A stretch of DNA of 64,000 nucleotides from Bactericera cockerelli (taxonomy: Eukaryota; Arthropoda; Insecta; Hemiptera; Triozidae), in NCBI GenBank assembly GCA_024516035.1, contig CM044955.1, forward strand, positions 15,864,079-15,928,078, in the 5' to 3' direction. Positions within the stretch are counted from its first letter, which is position 1; each line of letters begins with the position of its first letter. The notes beneath the pieces are model-generated. The model was not told the DNA's origin, searched no databases, and saw only the letters and a program-made list of their open reading frames with translations. This document shows, in pieces, positions 34,101 to 49,100 of the stretch. A program made the position numbers and the translations under genes.

Positions 34101-37100
34101 AGAAGAAGTATTAAATGTTGCAAATTTAGACATTTTTTTTACTTGTAATAAGTACATTTTTTACTATAATGTGTTCATTAATTTTAATTTTTAAAACAGT
34201 AGCTTGCATTATTCAGGATTTGACTACTCCCCGTAATCTAAAGATTTTGGTTCATTTTTGTTGTTGTGAAACAGATAATTCTCCTTCTTTAGAAAATATG
34301 AGGCTGACATGTGTATACACAGCCTTTATCAGGCTGGGTGAGGTTAATGTGGCTACCTGGTACTATTCCCAGTAAATTCAGAATAAAATGGCCCAACCCA
34401 GGCTCAGTGAGCTTAATGTGGGTAACAGGTTTGTGAGTTTCCTGCAAATGAGGGTAAAACCTTGGTCATGATATGACTATGCAATTGAGGTTAAACCCAC
34501 TTTAATCAAACAAAAAAAAATCTGGAAGACTGTTCTTTTTTTATGAATGCCATATTATAGTCAAAATTCTCTCTGGGTTCTATTTCCTAATTTCATCTTT
34601 AATAATCTCAACTTCTGTTCTGGTATTCTTTGTCTTCAGGCAGCCTGCTGCTGGGCAGGAAGATGGCATTTCAGCACATCTCTCTCTTAATTACCTATAT
34701 GTATAATAGATTTAGATTAATTAAGTCCACTTGGCTTAATTTATCTGCTGATTCTATGTATTATATTCTGTTTGTTTCATGTTTTTGTTTGTTACATATT
34801 TTTGCTTTTAATTCTTTTACCATGAAAATGGAAAAATATAAAACTGAAAAACACAAATTGTCTTCTTATTTATTAATGTTAGCATTTCATCAACAGCTTT
34901 TCATCATTGTAGAACCAAATTGCCTTGAAATAGTATATTTTTCATCAAATCCAAATTAATTTTAAAAATTTCCTGTGAAATCACAATTTTCAAATTTTTC
35001 CGGGCAATGGCGGTGGTATGAAATTCAATATGGGGCCCCTTAATTATTAATTAGGTATTCAATTTCCAAAACCTTGTAAAAATAATCTTAATAAAATGCT
35101 CAGGGGGAGGAAATAGTAAGCTTATAAAAGTGTTTCTAAAATGTTAAGCCTTGTCAAAATAAGCTTTATAAAATGTTTGAATCTTGTCAAAATAAATCTT
35201 TTTAAACACTTTCTGTGCCGTCTGGGTAGTCTGCTGTGACTAAAGATAGAGATACTTTTAAGATGTGAACTTATGTGATACTTTTATTTTCATGTCAATT
35301 TTTTTTCTAATGTTTCTAAATTGATTGCATAAATATATTGATACCTTAGATTCCTTGGGTCAAATAAGCATGGATTATCTCTATCAACTAGGGGTCAGAA
35401 ATGGACCCTAACTGAGTTAGAACTGACTTAAACTCGAAAAATTAATATTAAAAATTGAATTCGTATCCAATGTCCTATACATATGTCCTAACTAAAGGGC
35501 GGGGTTATTGGTTATTGCCTATGGCAATCTCTTTATTCCAATTGTTTCTAGTCTCTTATTGGGATTTTTCATTCTTTAAGGTTTATTCTTCTTTTTTTTT
35601 GTTTTGTTCTTAATTATTTTATTTTAAATTTCACAATAAAAAATATGTTCTATTATAAAAATGTGTCGTATTATTTTTAGGTGGTTTTACAGCTAAAATT
35701 CCCAGGGTATTTAAAACGGTCTCTGGTCTAGAAGAGACAGTCCCCGAGAATGTTCTCGGAGACGGTTCCGAGAAGGCTCGGAGACAGTCCCCGAGAATGT
35801 TCTCGGAGACGGTTCCGAGAAGGCTCGGAGACGGTCCCCGAGAATGATCTCGGAGACAGTTCCCGAGACCGATCTTGGAGCAATCTCGAGCACCAGCAAT
35901 CGACGCTACGGTGCGGACGTAGACTGTCCCGTAGCAGTCTCCGAACGGTCTCCTAGGTGTCTCCGATATCATTTTTTGGGATCCGAGACAGGACGATACA
36001 ATCTCGTTCCTAGATCTCGGAGATGGTTCCGAGACTGTTTTTTGTTTAAGGGGAAGCCTATGTGAGCTAAAAAGTACTATGTAATAATATGACCTTATTT
36101 ATACTGACCGACTAGGGCCACGTTGTTTCATTATTCCAGTAGTAAGCCCAAGACGTATTATGTTGTGGTCAGAATCCTAAATGGAAGATCTTGTCATGTT
36201 CCAGCTAACGACCTCTGGATTATTTATCAGAAAGACAAAGTATCGTTCCGATGTGTTTGTGATTTCATTGTGTGTCACAGCTTTAGCAGATAGTTTGGCA
36301 TTACAAAACTACTAATCATATCATTTGCAACTAACATATATTCGCTCTTGTAATGCATCCACTCATTTTTTCTCACTAACTATGAGTAAACCCCCAAATT
36401 AAAGAGTAGATTTTTTTTAACCCTAATTGGATTCGAACCCAGGTCACCGTTTGTGGAAGCTGAACTACTCGACTTAGCTAAGTTGAAGTGCACGAGGCTT
36501 GCACGCATGGTGACCTGGGTTTGAATCCCAGCAGAGTGGGAACTTTTTCGGCTCTGTACTTTGGATAGGGATCACTCATACCGTGTAAGGAAAAATGAGT
36601 ATATGCTTTTTTTCTTCTTCTTTTTTCACTGTTTGTACGCAGCAATAATGCTGCAATTACGTGAACAGGTTGAAGGGACACTGCAAACAGGCTAAAGATC
36701 TATATCCAGGCCCTCTCTACATCTTTGTTTATATTGTTCTACAGTGAGATCTAGATCTCTCATGTGAGCAGGGACTAGTCGCGTAATAAGGTATTGCCAC
36801 TAGGTACTAGGTAAGTGTTGCCTATACAAAGATAATATGATCACTGAGAGAGTCAATAAGTTATAGGAATCAAACAAACTTGGTGTTTTCGAAATTCTTC
36901 AGAGAACTTTCACCTGACTGTGAAATGAGATTTGAGAAACAATTAAGAAGGCCAAATATTTTTAAAACTAACGTAAAATTAGGGTTTTTTTTTATTAAAA
37001 CTAAATCAAATTGAGCATAAGTATAACGTGTTCTTGAGTGAGTCCAGTGTTAGAGCAAGTCCGGGAAGATACATTGTGAATTGTCCTGCCTGAGTCCTGA

Positions 37101-40100
37101 AACAGAAATTCATTTTTTTGTTATTCAATGTTTTCATGGAAATGCAAACACGAAATATAATATTTGACTATCACAAGGTTCCACTTTAGCCGGGGGAGCT
37201 AGCACGTTGAATACTCCATTTCTTATCCGATCACTGAAGTTAAGCAGATTCTAGCTAGATGAGTACATGGATTGGCGACCGTTCTAGTTGCGAATGATTA
37301 TCATGGCAAGATACTTTCTGCTGACTATGTCTGACCCACTCATTCTGGGTGAGGTTAATTTGAGTAGCTGGGCTGTTTGTTCAGCAACTGGTTGGTAACC
37401 CCGCCACCCTAATATGACCATGAGGTTGAAACCGTCGTTAAATTCAAATACATAAATTAGATTCCACTTGCCAGATAAATAGTACAAAAACAAACGACCC
37501 AAGTAGATACCGATTTTCAGTGTAAGTGAACACTCTGTTTACTTGTCCATATTATTATTTAAGACAATATTCCCACCCTAATTGAAATCATAGCAAAAAT
37601 AATCATTCATCTTCAATAAGCTAAAGAACTAACACAATCGACGCGACGTCTAGGCAATCATTATGGGAGATTACTTGGTCGAATTATAAAAAAGGATTAA
37701 ATCTAAGACATTCTCCCTCCAGTCGGAGTTTACAGCCGATCACTGCGCACCATTATTATTATTATTAAACACTTTATTAGATATAAAAAGACATATGTAC
37801 AGTACACATAATTATTATAAAAATGGAAAAAATAAAAAGAAAAAGAATGGAAAAATATATATTAACATTTGTCCTAACTAAAGGGCGCGGTTTTTGCCTG
37901 TGGCAATCTCTTCCACCCAACCATAGGACTTAAGAGACAGTTTGGCTTATTTAAAATTTAATCCTGTTTTATAATTGGGCCCTTACATTTTTATCTTAAA
38001 TGTACGATAAAATAATACCGAATGATAAAATTGATTTTACTTACTTTTTTTTAAACAACAACGATGTTCATGGAGGTCTTTTCCTTTCCAAGAGCCACAA
38101 TGTTCATGGAGGTCTTTTCTTTTCCAAGAGCCACGATGTCCATGGAGGTCTTTTCTTTTCCAAGAGCCACAATGTCCATGGAGGTCTTCTCTTTGCCTAG
38201 AGCCACAATGTCCATGGAGGTCTTTTCTTTTCCGTTGAGGGCAACAACGTCCATGATGATTCTCTCTTGACCCATTTTGAAGATTTTGGTTTAGTTTTGT
38301 CTTGTCAAAGGATGAATTCTGAAATAAGTACAAGAGTAATAATAAAATGACTGTACTACGTATAATTTATTAGAAAGGTAAAATTGCCATTCTCCTCGGT
38401 CTGGGGTGATATCAAAGTACTGTAAGTGGGGTGACTAAAACTTTACGTGGCAATTTTTTTTCGGACGGACAATCCATTTGATCCGTTAATGTTACTTTGA
38501 TTGTAGAAAGTATTAATCTTTTATTCTCAAACCTTTTTTTCTTCTCAAAAAAGTAGATGGGCCAATTTACCCCCCAAGTTTGGAGTGACCATGGCTCACC
38601 TACTTAATTTCAATGCTATTCTAATGCCATTATAAAATATGCACGAGTAGGTAATAAATATTTCACTGAAGACCTATTCTCTTAGTCGTAAAAAATATAC
38701 AAGAAAATTAAAACTATATTTTTTTAGAGGGAAACAAATTGAGCAAGAATTCGATTATCTCAATTTTTCATTCAGAACAATGTCAAACAACCTATGTTTT
38801 TATTCAACAATAATGTAATTATTTCTTTTAAACTTTTTTTTAAACTTATATTGAGTGCCAAAATTTGGGGTTTCAAAGTGCTTTTGCAACAGCAAAAGCT
38901 TTGATAGTTTCACAAAGATTTTTTTTTTCATTATTCTCAGACTTGAGAAAAATTTGAATTGAAAAAAAAGGGGAGGGGAATATGAGTATATAGCAGAATG
39001 TATTGAATAGAACAAGGAAGGTACTTACCGATATGATGAGGTGCGAGCAACTGGTACCTTAGCTTTCGTCAGTAGAAGCTTTTATACTGAACATCTTTGG
39101 GACTCCTGGGGTCTTATCTGGGACTATGGCCGAGTGTGGTCTGATCCCTGCATCAGGTGACTCCTCTAGAGTGACGTGTTGTCAGTAAATTCACTCAAAC
39201 AATCATTGATAGTATAGCTAAAACTACATAGATAACAGTAGTTTTAACTATAGTTATCTATGTATTTGTAAGTACCTAATAACCCAATAATCAATTGCAT
39301 AGGTATATCGATTAAGTTTGAAATTGCAAAAGTAGTAACTTGATTATTTTGTTATCAGTTGTTCCTAATACAGGGTCCACTATTGATCATGAACCATTTT
39401 CAAAAGCCTATAATTTCACAACTGATGTTTCAAAATTAATTTTTCTTCGGTGGAATGAGAAAACAAAATGCCATTTATTGTAATACTCACCAATTCACGT
39501 TTTCAAGATCACATCAATCACCTCGAAGGTGTTGGCATTGATGCAGAATGTATGAATTTAGACATAATCTCAAGCTGTGCATCGCGTTTACTGAAATGTC
39601 TTTGGGGACAGCTTTGATTTCTTGTATTGTTACTTTGGGTAAAAACCCAGAACCCTACAAGAACTTTATTTTTTTCTTAGTGATATATTGAGTCCTGAAT
39701 CAAAATAAGTGCTGTCAACTTATCACTCGGACTCAAAACAAAGAGCTTGAGGTGTCGCCAACTAACCTCAACAAGCTGAATTAATTAGAAAAATCCACAA
39801 TGTAGTACCTTTCACCAGATGGGGCTGACGTCCTTCTGGAAGGACGTCAGCCCCATCTGGGTTAAAAATGCTATTTGACATGGATATCAATGGTATACCC
39901 GAACACATGTTGGTAAAAGCGATGCGTAACTTGAGAGAACGTCTGGACTCAGACTTCATGCACTCTGCATTAAAAACAACATGCACGTGATTTGTTCTTT
40001 CAAAAAGTAAGTTTGTGGTACGTGATTATCACAAAAAATGGCATTTTGTTTTCTAGCATCCCATAAAAGGAAAATTCACAATGAAGCTTTAGATTCGAAA

Positions 40101-43100
40101 ATATAGACATTTCAAAATGGTTCATGATCAATGGCGATGGAGGATCCTGTATAATAACGAAAATAATATCGATAAGGAATTTTGTGTACCAGACACGCCC
40201 TAAAGTCGGAGTTTCTACCAATCCCAGCAAACTATAGCCGAAAATGAGAGACAATCTAGCTTATTTTAACTTTAATCTTGTTTTAATATTCGGCCTTAAG
40301 TCTCATATACTAATCCGCAACACGTCACACAGTTCCTGAGTTGCAGCACACGGTTAACGGGGTTTCGAGTTTTTCACGAAAATCGAATATCGAATCAAAA
40401 AATGAAAAGAAAAAAAAACGTCGGATTCAACTTCGGATAAATATTATCCGTCGGAAAAACAATAATTATGTTCATTACTACATATACAGGGTGGGGCAAA
40501 AGTCTGGAAACCCCTAGATAACTTTCGAATGGCTTCTTCGGTAAAGATAAAATTTTGTATAGTAAACCAGGGTAGTAAGATCTTCTTTTAAGTGGGGCTG
40601 ATTTTTTTTACCGGCCCCCCATGTCTGGACCAGGGGGGCCAACTTCATTTTTTTAAATACGAACCCCTACATTGCGATACATTTTTGGAAAGGTCTTTAA
40701 ATAAGAAATACTTTGGTGCAAATTTATTTTTTAAATATTAATTTTTTTGTAAATGGCGTCCAACTTTGTGTATGCAGTGTAAAATCTGGAAACCCCTGAA
40801 TATCTTGCGAAAGGGCTTTTTCAGTAAATTTAAAATTAGGTTCGGTAATCCGTGGTAATCAGACCTTATTTTAGAATGGGGCCGATTTTTTTGACGGCCC
40901 CATGTCTGGGACAGGGGGGCCAACTTCATTTTTTTTTTTTAAATACGAAACCACACCTTGCGATACATTTTCGGAATTAAGCACCAAAGTATTTCTAATT
41001 TAAAGACCTTTCCAAAAATGTATTGTAAGGTGGGGGTTCGTATTTAAAAAAAGGAAATTGGCCCGCTGGCACCGACATGGGGGCCGGTACCAAAAATCAC
41101 CCCCATTTTAACAGATGGTCAAATTACCACCGATTACCGTACACAATTTTAAATTTACTGAAAAAGTCCTTACGAAAGATATTCAGGGGTTTCCAGACTT
41201 TACACTGCATACACAAAGTTGGACGCCATTTGCAAACAGTTAATATTTAAAAAATAAAATTTGCACCAAAGTATTTCTTATTTAAAGACCTTTCCAAAAA
41301 TGTATCGCAAAGTAGGGGTTCGTATTTAAAAAAATGAAGTTGGCCCCCCTCGCCCCGACATGGGGGCCGGTAACGAAAATCAGCCCCACTCTAAAAGAAG
41401 GTCTTATTATCCCGGTTTAGCGTACAAAATTTTAAATTTGCTGAGAAAGCCATTCGAAAGATATTTAAGGGTTTCCAGACTTTTGCCCCACCCTGTATGT
41501 ATACATGTTGTTTTCATTCGGCGTGTTCCTTTTTAAGTACTGTTGTACTTTTTAGGTAAAATAACTTTTTAAAGATAATAATAATAATAATAATATCGCC
41601 TTATTTAAACTGCCCGAAGGACTATTAAAATCCCATTATTCCAGCAATAAGCCCAAGCTGTATTATAATGTGGTAAAATTTCTAAATGGGAGGATAACTT
41701 GTAATGTCCCGGCTGGGTTTCAAACCCGCGACTTCTGGAATCTTTGGATTCACAGAGTGCCGCCTTTACCATTGAGCTACCGGGACAGACTGATGATTTT
41801 TTTTTTTTACTAACGTCTACACTGTTACTCGATTCACACAAGATATTGTGTGTCACTAAATAACAGCAATTAGTGACGTGAGAGAACAATCATGACTGAT
41901 TTGCCTCATTAAATAAGGACATGGCTTTGATGATAGGGGATTTATGCATATATGATTCTTTTCTTTTTTATTAGATGATGACAATAAATGAAATAAAATA
42001 GCTGAAACAATGTCTGACCTGTGAGGAGAAGACCGTTGAGTTTTCCCTCCTCCATGAACTCCGCTGTCAGCTTGGTGAGAAAATCTATCAGCCTGGCATC
42101 GGATAGGAACCTGCACGCGAACCCTATCCGGTCCTCAATGTTCAGGCACTTCTCATACTGGAAGGAGAAGAGACGTTTTGGCATTGTGAGACCATCACAT
42201 GTTGATGAAGATGTCAAAAATATTATTACTGTACAGACTACTACACAGAGATGGCTTCTAATTAATAGATACGGGAATGGATAAGTTTTCAGAAGGAACA
42301 CGAAACAACGTAAATTTAAAGAAAACTCAGCGACAGGGAGAGTTAAATAAAGAAGAGAAGAGACTTTGGGCTTTCATTTACATGTATTGAAAGTCTCATT
42401 CAGATTGTACGAGTATAAGTAAGTAGAAAACATGGATAAAAAAGAATCGGGCCTACCTGAAATATTTTTATGTATGGGTACAAACAACTATTATTCCTTG
42501 GTCGATTAATCGAGTTTCGATTACTTACCCCGTAACCAGTATACCTACAACCCTACAGTGACCTACACCTATCTGGTATGCTATCATCGCTGTCGCATAA
42601 CATACTCACTAGTATTTTTATGACTAATATAAACTTTGTGAGAGTCGTATAAATCCTCGATTCGCTGGGAATCGTATGACCTACACACATTAACCTCACC
42701 CAGCCAGGTAGGACCGAAATCGCCAGCCTCACGTGTTCTAAGGGAACAGAATTTCCTTTTCAAAAAGTCTGCCGCAATCGGGAATCGAACGCGGGATGTC
42801 TGGACGACTAGCAGTCGTCACAACCGTTACGCCACGGAGGCTGGCTACTTTTTTTTTAAAGCTTTATTAGGTAGAACAAAAAAATATATACAGTAGAACA
42901 CAATGAAATATAAAGAAAAACAAAAAGATTAAACAAATATACAAGAAGGAAGTATAGTTAAAAAGTTATCAATGTTATCATATTTGTGTTCATCACTTTC
43001 GTGATATCACAACTACTCAAACTCGCTTTACTAAATCTACTCTGAAACCGGGACTTGAACCACCAACCTCCAGGTTACCAGTCCACTGCCTTATCGATCA

Positions 43101-46100
43101 AGCTACTGAGGTCGGTAATATACAAGAAGGAAAAAAAGAGAGAAATGTCCTACTTCAAAGGCGGGGTTAGTGCCTGTGGCAATCTCTTCCACCAAACCCT
43201 ACTCACACCTGAAGAAATATCAACATTGTTCCAGGAAATACTAAAGAAGAACGGGGGGGGGGGGGGGGTTTTAGCGGGTGAGCCGACAGAATTGGTGCCC
43301 TTCAACAGGGGCGACACACCATACCCTGCCGGCAAGTCCCGCATATCCTTCAGCACTAGAGCTTTGCTGAAGGAATCTTAAAAGATTTTCCCCCTAAAAA
43401 AAAAAAAAAAAAAACCCCTACTCACCAGTATGCTATCGTAGTTGTCGCCCTCGGCGGTGAGAAACGCGAAGATGGCCTTGAGGTAGGGGTCGGCGAGCTT
43501 CTGGCGAGACTCGCCGCAGGCCTGGCGCCACAGCCCGGAGCCCTGGGCGGTGTAGCCCGCCAGCGCCATGGCGACGATGCTGAGCCGAGGGTTCGAGCCC
43601 GCCCCGCGGTTCAGAGTCTGGATGGCGCGCGTCAGGTGCAGGTAGAACGTGGCCAGGGCGGCGCCGCGGGCGAACTCCTCCTCTATCTGTGGAGGGGATG
43701 GGAAATAATTGAATCCCAAACTCTATAGGAGTTCACTTAGGAGGTTTTCTTATGCTCCTGATCCTCCTTTCTTATGTTATAATAATAATAATAATAACAT
43801 CGCCTTATTTATACTGCCCGAATAGGACAGTTAACGTCCCATTATTCCAACAGTAAGCTCAAGACACATTATTATGTGGTAAAAATCCCAAATGGGAGGA
43901 TAACTTGTCATGTCCCGGCTGGGTTTCGAACCCACGACTTCTGGAATCTCTGGATTCACAGAGTGCCGCCTTTACCACTGAGCTACCGGGACAGATAAAG
44001 GATTTCTCCTCTTCTATCTGTGGAGGGAATGCAAGTAATTGAATCCCAAACTCTATAGGAGTTCACTTAGGAGGTTTTCTTATGAGCCTGATCCTCCTTT
44101 CTTATGTTATAAAGTATTTCTCCTCTCTATCTGTGGAGGGGATGCAAATAATTGAATCCCAAACTCTATAGGAGTTCACTTAGGAGGTTTTCTTATGAGC
44201 CTGATCCTCCTTTCTTACGTTATAAAGGATTTCTCCTCTATCTGTGGAGGGGATGGAAATAATTGAATCTCAAACTCTATAGGAGTTAACCTCTATAGAA
44301 GAAGGCAAACGTTGGGTCAAGGAAATTGGAAAAGCTTATAGAAAAAACTGGAAACAGCAGAGCGAGTGAATTTCTAATTCAACAAATCAGCATTGCATTC
44401 AAAGAGGCAATGCTGGAAGCATATTGTCATTGCTTCCAATGAAAAGAGATGACACCTTGTTTTACATATGAATATACGAGTAAGTTGTAACAAAAGTATT
44501 TAGAATGAAAAATAATAGGAGTTAACTTAGGAGGTTTTCTTATGCTCCTGATCCTCCTTTCTTATGTTATAAAGGATTTTGAAACGCTTATTGAAAATTC
44601 ATTTAGGGCAAAATTTAATAGACAAAATCGAGTTTGGACTTAAGCAAAGCATTAGTTTCCCCATTTAAAACAATACGCAAAATCTAGACTATTACAAAGT
44701 CCCCAGAGATATTACAAAAACGTCTATTTAAAAATAACACTAGCAGGTTATTATTGTGAAACACCGAAAAAAAAAAAAGATCTTTTGATCTACACAGAGT
44801 CCTCGCAACCCAAGAATTACTTTGAGTTTTCGACTCTCCCTTGGACCAACTATTTCTAACAGATTTTTCCCCCCAAATTGGCCAGCTCGCCCTCACCTCC
44901 AGTTTCTCCAGCACAGACTCCAGCGTATTCTCCTTGTCCAGCTTCCAGCCACACAGCTGGAGCGCCACGTCCCGCTCCAGGCTGGAGTAGACCTTTACCG
45001 CCGCCTTCACATCTGTCCAGGGGGTCTTCACGCACTCTGACTTGGACATGTAGGTGTTCCGGTCCAGACCTGTAACGTAGACCATAATAATAATAATAAT
45101 AATAATGTTTTTTTTTTTTGTCACAATTTTAGTGTAGCGCAAATCATAGGACTTTTTATCATTTTAATATATCATCATAGGGTGGCGTCATCGTGAACGA
45201 TGGTAGCCAGACAGTGAGGAATGACTCAGCACTTCTACCACTGTCTTTACAAGGAGGCTAATAATTGACAAGGGCCCCCAGAACCAAGCCAATTAATTTT
45301 TTTTTTTAAATATAACAGAATTTTAATAAGAGAAACCTCGATATAAGAGAACAATGTCCAGGTCACATTTAACTCTCTGTAAGGGAAAATCACCTCTTTG
45401 TTAGAGCAACCTGAATGTAAGAGAAGAAAAATCCTGTCCCTGGAGTTCTCTTATATCCAGGTTCGACTCTTGTTTATGCGTATAATTTCGCCACTGGTCG
45501 TTGCTCACATCAAAACAGCTACTCATTTTTCCTCACGAGGTATGAGTGGACCTGAGCATCCAAGTACAAAGCAAAAATAATCCTGTTCCACAGCGGATTG
45601 AACCCAGGTCACCCTGCGTGCAAGCCTAGTGTGCAAAGTCTCTCTGCCACGGTGACTGCTTTATGACATTACTATAATAATAATAATAATATCGCCTTAT
45701 TTATACTGCCCGAGTAGGACTATTAAAGTCCCATTATTCAGCAGTAAGCCCAAGACATATTATTATGTGTAAAAATCCCATTTGGGAGGATAACATGTCA
45801 TGTCCCAGCTGGGTTTCGAACCCACGACCTCTGGAGTCTTTGGATTCACAGAGTGCCGCCTTTACCACAGAGTGCCGCCTTTGCTAGCTGCCTTCCAGGA
45901 CTTTGATCCTTGATGTAAGCTCCGGGGATGACATCCGGAAGACATTTCGCAATAGCATAGCACGCTGAATCGCTGATAAAGATTACAGACGGCCAATTTA
46001 TTTTTACTGAGCACACCCTAGAAAAGGAAGATTGTGTACCTCCTAGGTTCGTGATGAATCAGGAGAGCTATTCTGGCAACTGCTCAAAAATATAATCCAC

Positions 46101-49100
46101 ATTGCATAAATATGTTGCTCTTTTAGGCGCTGTTTATGTCTTCGATGATGAATAATAATTTTTTTACAATGACGTACAACATAGTAGACAGTGAAGGATT
46201 CTTGCAATTTCCTGTGATTCCCTTCTATCACCCTATTTCTTTATACTTCAGGATAAAATGAGGCAGCCAGAGTTCATCTATTAAAGCTATTCTTTCGACA
46301 GTTAGTATGACCAAATTTTGACGTAAGCATTTGCTGGTATACTTTTCTAATAGATTGGAGCTGGCATATCAGAAGAAGAAAAAAATACACTGCCAATTAT
46401 GGACACAATACTTCCTCGTGATTGTTTCACATTGTATACCCGTGGCAATTTTGAGATTTTATACTAAATCATTTGTATCTCCAAAACCGCTAAACCGATT
46501 TCCCTCAAATTTATATCGTTTTTCCTACATTTTATATCCTACAAAAATTCTTTACGGCAAGTAATAGAACTTGTTTTTTTAAACTTTTTGTTCAATTTTT
46601 TTTGGATCTCCTTAAACATCAGAGCTAAATTATGACTAGTTAAAAAAAAAAAAAAATCTGACCTATGAAAAACGATAATATACATATATAATCAAATTTT
46701 CTTCAAAAAGTTGGTGGTCATGCGCATGGTCTTTTTCACCCAGAACCGCTCAAGCGAAGTTTATGATGGAACCATCTACAGAACGTAAAAAATTTCATCG
46801 AAATCCGTTCAGTAGTTTCCGATATTTGGGCGTTACAAAAAAGAAAAAATGACAGACCGACATTATCAATTCATCATCACGTGTAATTTTGTTAGTGTGT
46901 AACTTTGTTAATAATCATCACAACATGGAATTTAGTTTATCATCCTCATCCAGCACATTGAATTTTCTCAAGCAGAATTATTACAATGAATTTTGTTCAT
47001 AATGTTCAGTACATTGAATTTTGTTGAGCAGCGATAAGTGTCATTGAATTTATTTGGAGAATCAGCAGCAGCACGTTGAATTTTGAAAGTCAGCAGCAAA
47101 GTAGAGAATTTGTAGCAGCAAGAAAAAAATTGAGAATTGGTAGCAGCAAGAGAATTTTGTGAATCAGCAGCAGCAAGAAGAATTTTGAGAATGGTAGCAG
47201 GAAGAAGAATTTTGAGAATTAGCAGCAGCAAGGAGAATTTTGAATTTGAAAATCAGCAGTATTACATTGAATTTTGCTGAGCACCATAATTACGTTAAAT
47301 ATTGTATTTATTTATTTATTTATTTTATTTATTTATTTAGAAACTCTTTATTAGTAGGAAGAACATATATACAGACAAATAATGGTAAATATAAAAATAG
47401 ACAATATTAATGATATAAACAAGGAAAGAAAAAAACAAAACAAAAAAAAAAAAAAAAACAAATTATATACATATGTCCTAACTAAAGGGCGGGGTTATTG
47501 CCTATGGCAATCTCTTCCACCCAACCCTTGTATCATCAGTTAGTACATGGAGATAAGCATCATTACATGAATTTCAAAATCAGCAGCAGCACGTTGAATT
47601 TTGAAATCAGAAGCAAGGAAAATTTTGAGAATCAGCAGTTGCACATTGAATTTTGAAAATCAGCAGCAATAATTTTGGGAATCAGCAGCAGGGAACTTAT
47701 GGAAATCAGCAGAGGCAAAGATTTTTGTGAATCAGCAGAAGCAAACAGAATTTTTAAAATCAGCAGCAGTACGTTGAATTTTGAGAATGAGTAGCAGTAT
47801 GTTAAATTTTGAAAAGCGTCATCAATAGATACATTGAATTTGGAGTCTGCTGCAAATTTATGATTTATTTATTCTGTTTTTTATACCTAGGTACATACTT
47901 TTATTTTGATGTATTATGAAGTTGTTAATTAAGAACTAAGTTTTTACATTGTAATTTATTTTATTTTGTTAGTGGCATAAAAAAAGTTGTACCTTAATTT
48001 GCCCACTATTCCAACTATGACATGAATCTTTTATACAAATATAATTACATATTTCAATACACGCAATAGACGTACAAAGTATGGGCCAGTTAATACTGTT
48101 TTTAAAACGTCCTGGAAATTGAGCTCAGTATCAAAGTTTGTAGTCCTATTTGTGCTTAAGATTTGGGCGATGGAAGGAACAAAAATAACAGGCTGACAAA
48201 ACGGACCCAAAACCAAAGGTGATCAGAAATTTCAAGCGTCCAAAAATATGAACCAAATAACTATAAATAGTTCTTTGGTTAATACAAATAAAATAAAACA
48301 AATATAAACCAAATAACTATAAAACCAAAAATAGTTATTAGCATCATATTTTTGTACTGTTGTCAGTCTATTATGTTCTAAAAACAAAACAATACATAAT
48401 ATTCCCTATGGATAATATTCTTATATAATATACAATATAGGGTCAAGGGGGGTAATTACGAACGATTTTGAGCTACATTTTATAAACATATCTGTAACCC
48501 TGAGTTGCTTTTAAAAAATCCATGTCTTGTGATTTTTTTGGTATATAGACTTATTTAGCATTCTAATGGTGCATTATAAATAGTTTTGTGCATACTGTAG
48601 TATCTGTTTAGTGGTGTTCTTATTTACCCCCGCCTGTTCGCATTTACCCCCGCCTGACGGGGGTAAATGCGAACACATTATACAATATTAAAAACGAACT
48701 TTTTAATGGCAATATGTGCTTTTTATGTACAAATAATACACCAAAATTGTACTTTGTGTCTTTAGCCACCTGTATGACAATATGCAAAGTTTATGGACAG
48801 ACAGGATAATGGTTTGAATCCTAACCACGAAGGTAGTCAGCTCTTATCAAATAGGGTATCTCTATCTTGCAAATAATAGTAATAATAATAATTTCGTGTC
48901 CGTGAGATAGGTATAGATACCTAAATCACGGTGGTGAGAGGATTATATGGACGCCAAGATCCAATGTCTAGGCTCCTTTCATGTCCATTGATTCTATTTG
49001 GTTTTAACATCCTGACTTGAGGTAGACAGGACGGGGGTTTCACCCTCCATTTGCTGGGAATCGTACCAGCTACCCACATTAACCTCACCCAGCCTGGGTG

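Noticed and set aside
34630..34959. 109-residue ORF in the 3.5-kb transposon as a host gene
   Set aside because: It is AT-rich, low-complexity, and has no recognisable motif; it could be chance or transposon debris.
43055..43381. 108-residue plus-strand ORF near mio exon 10
   Set aside because: It spans a SINE, a LINE fragment and a 16-base G run; it is not conserved coding.
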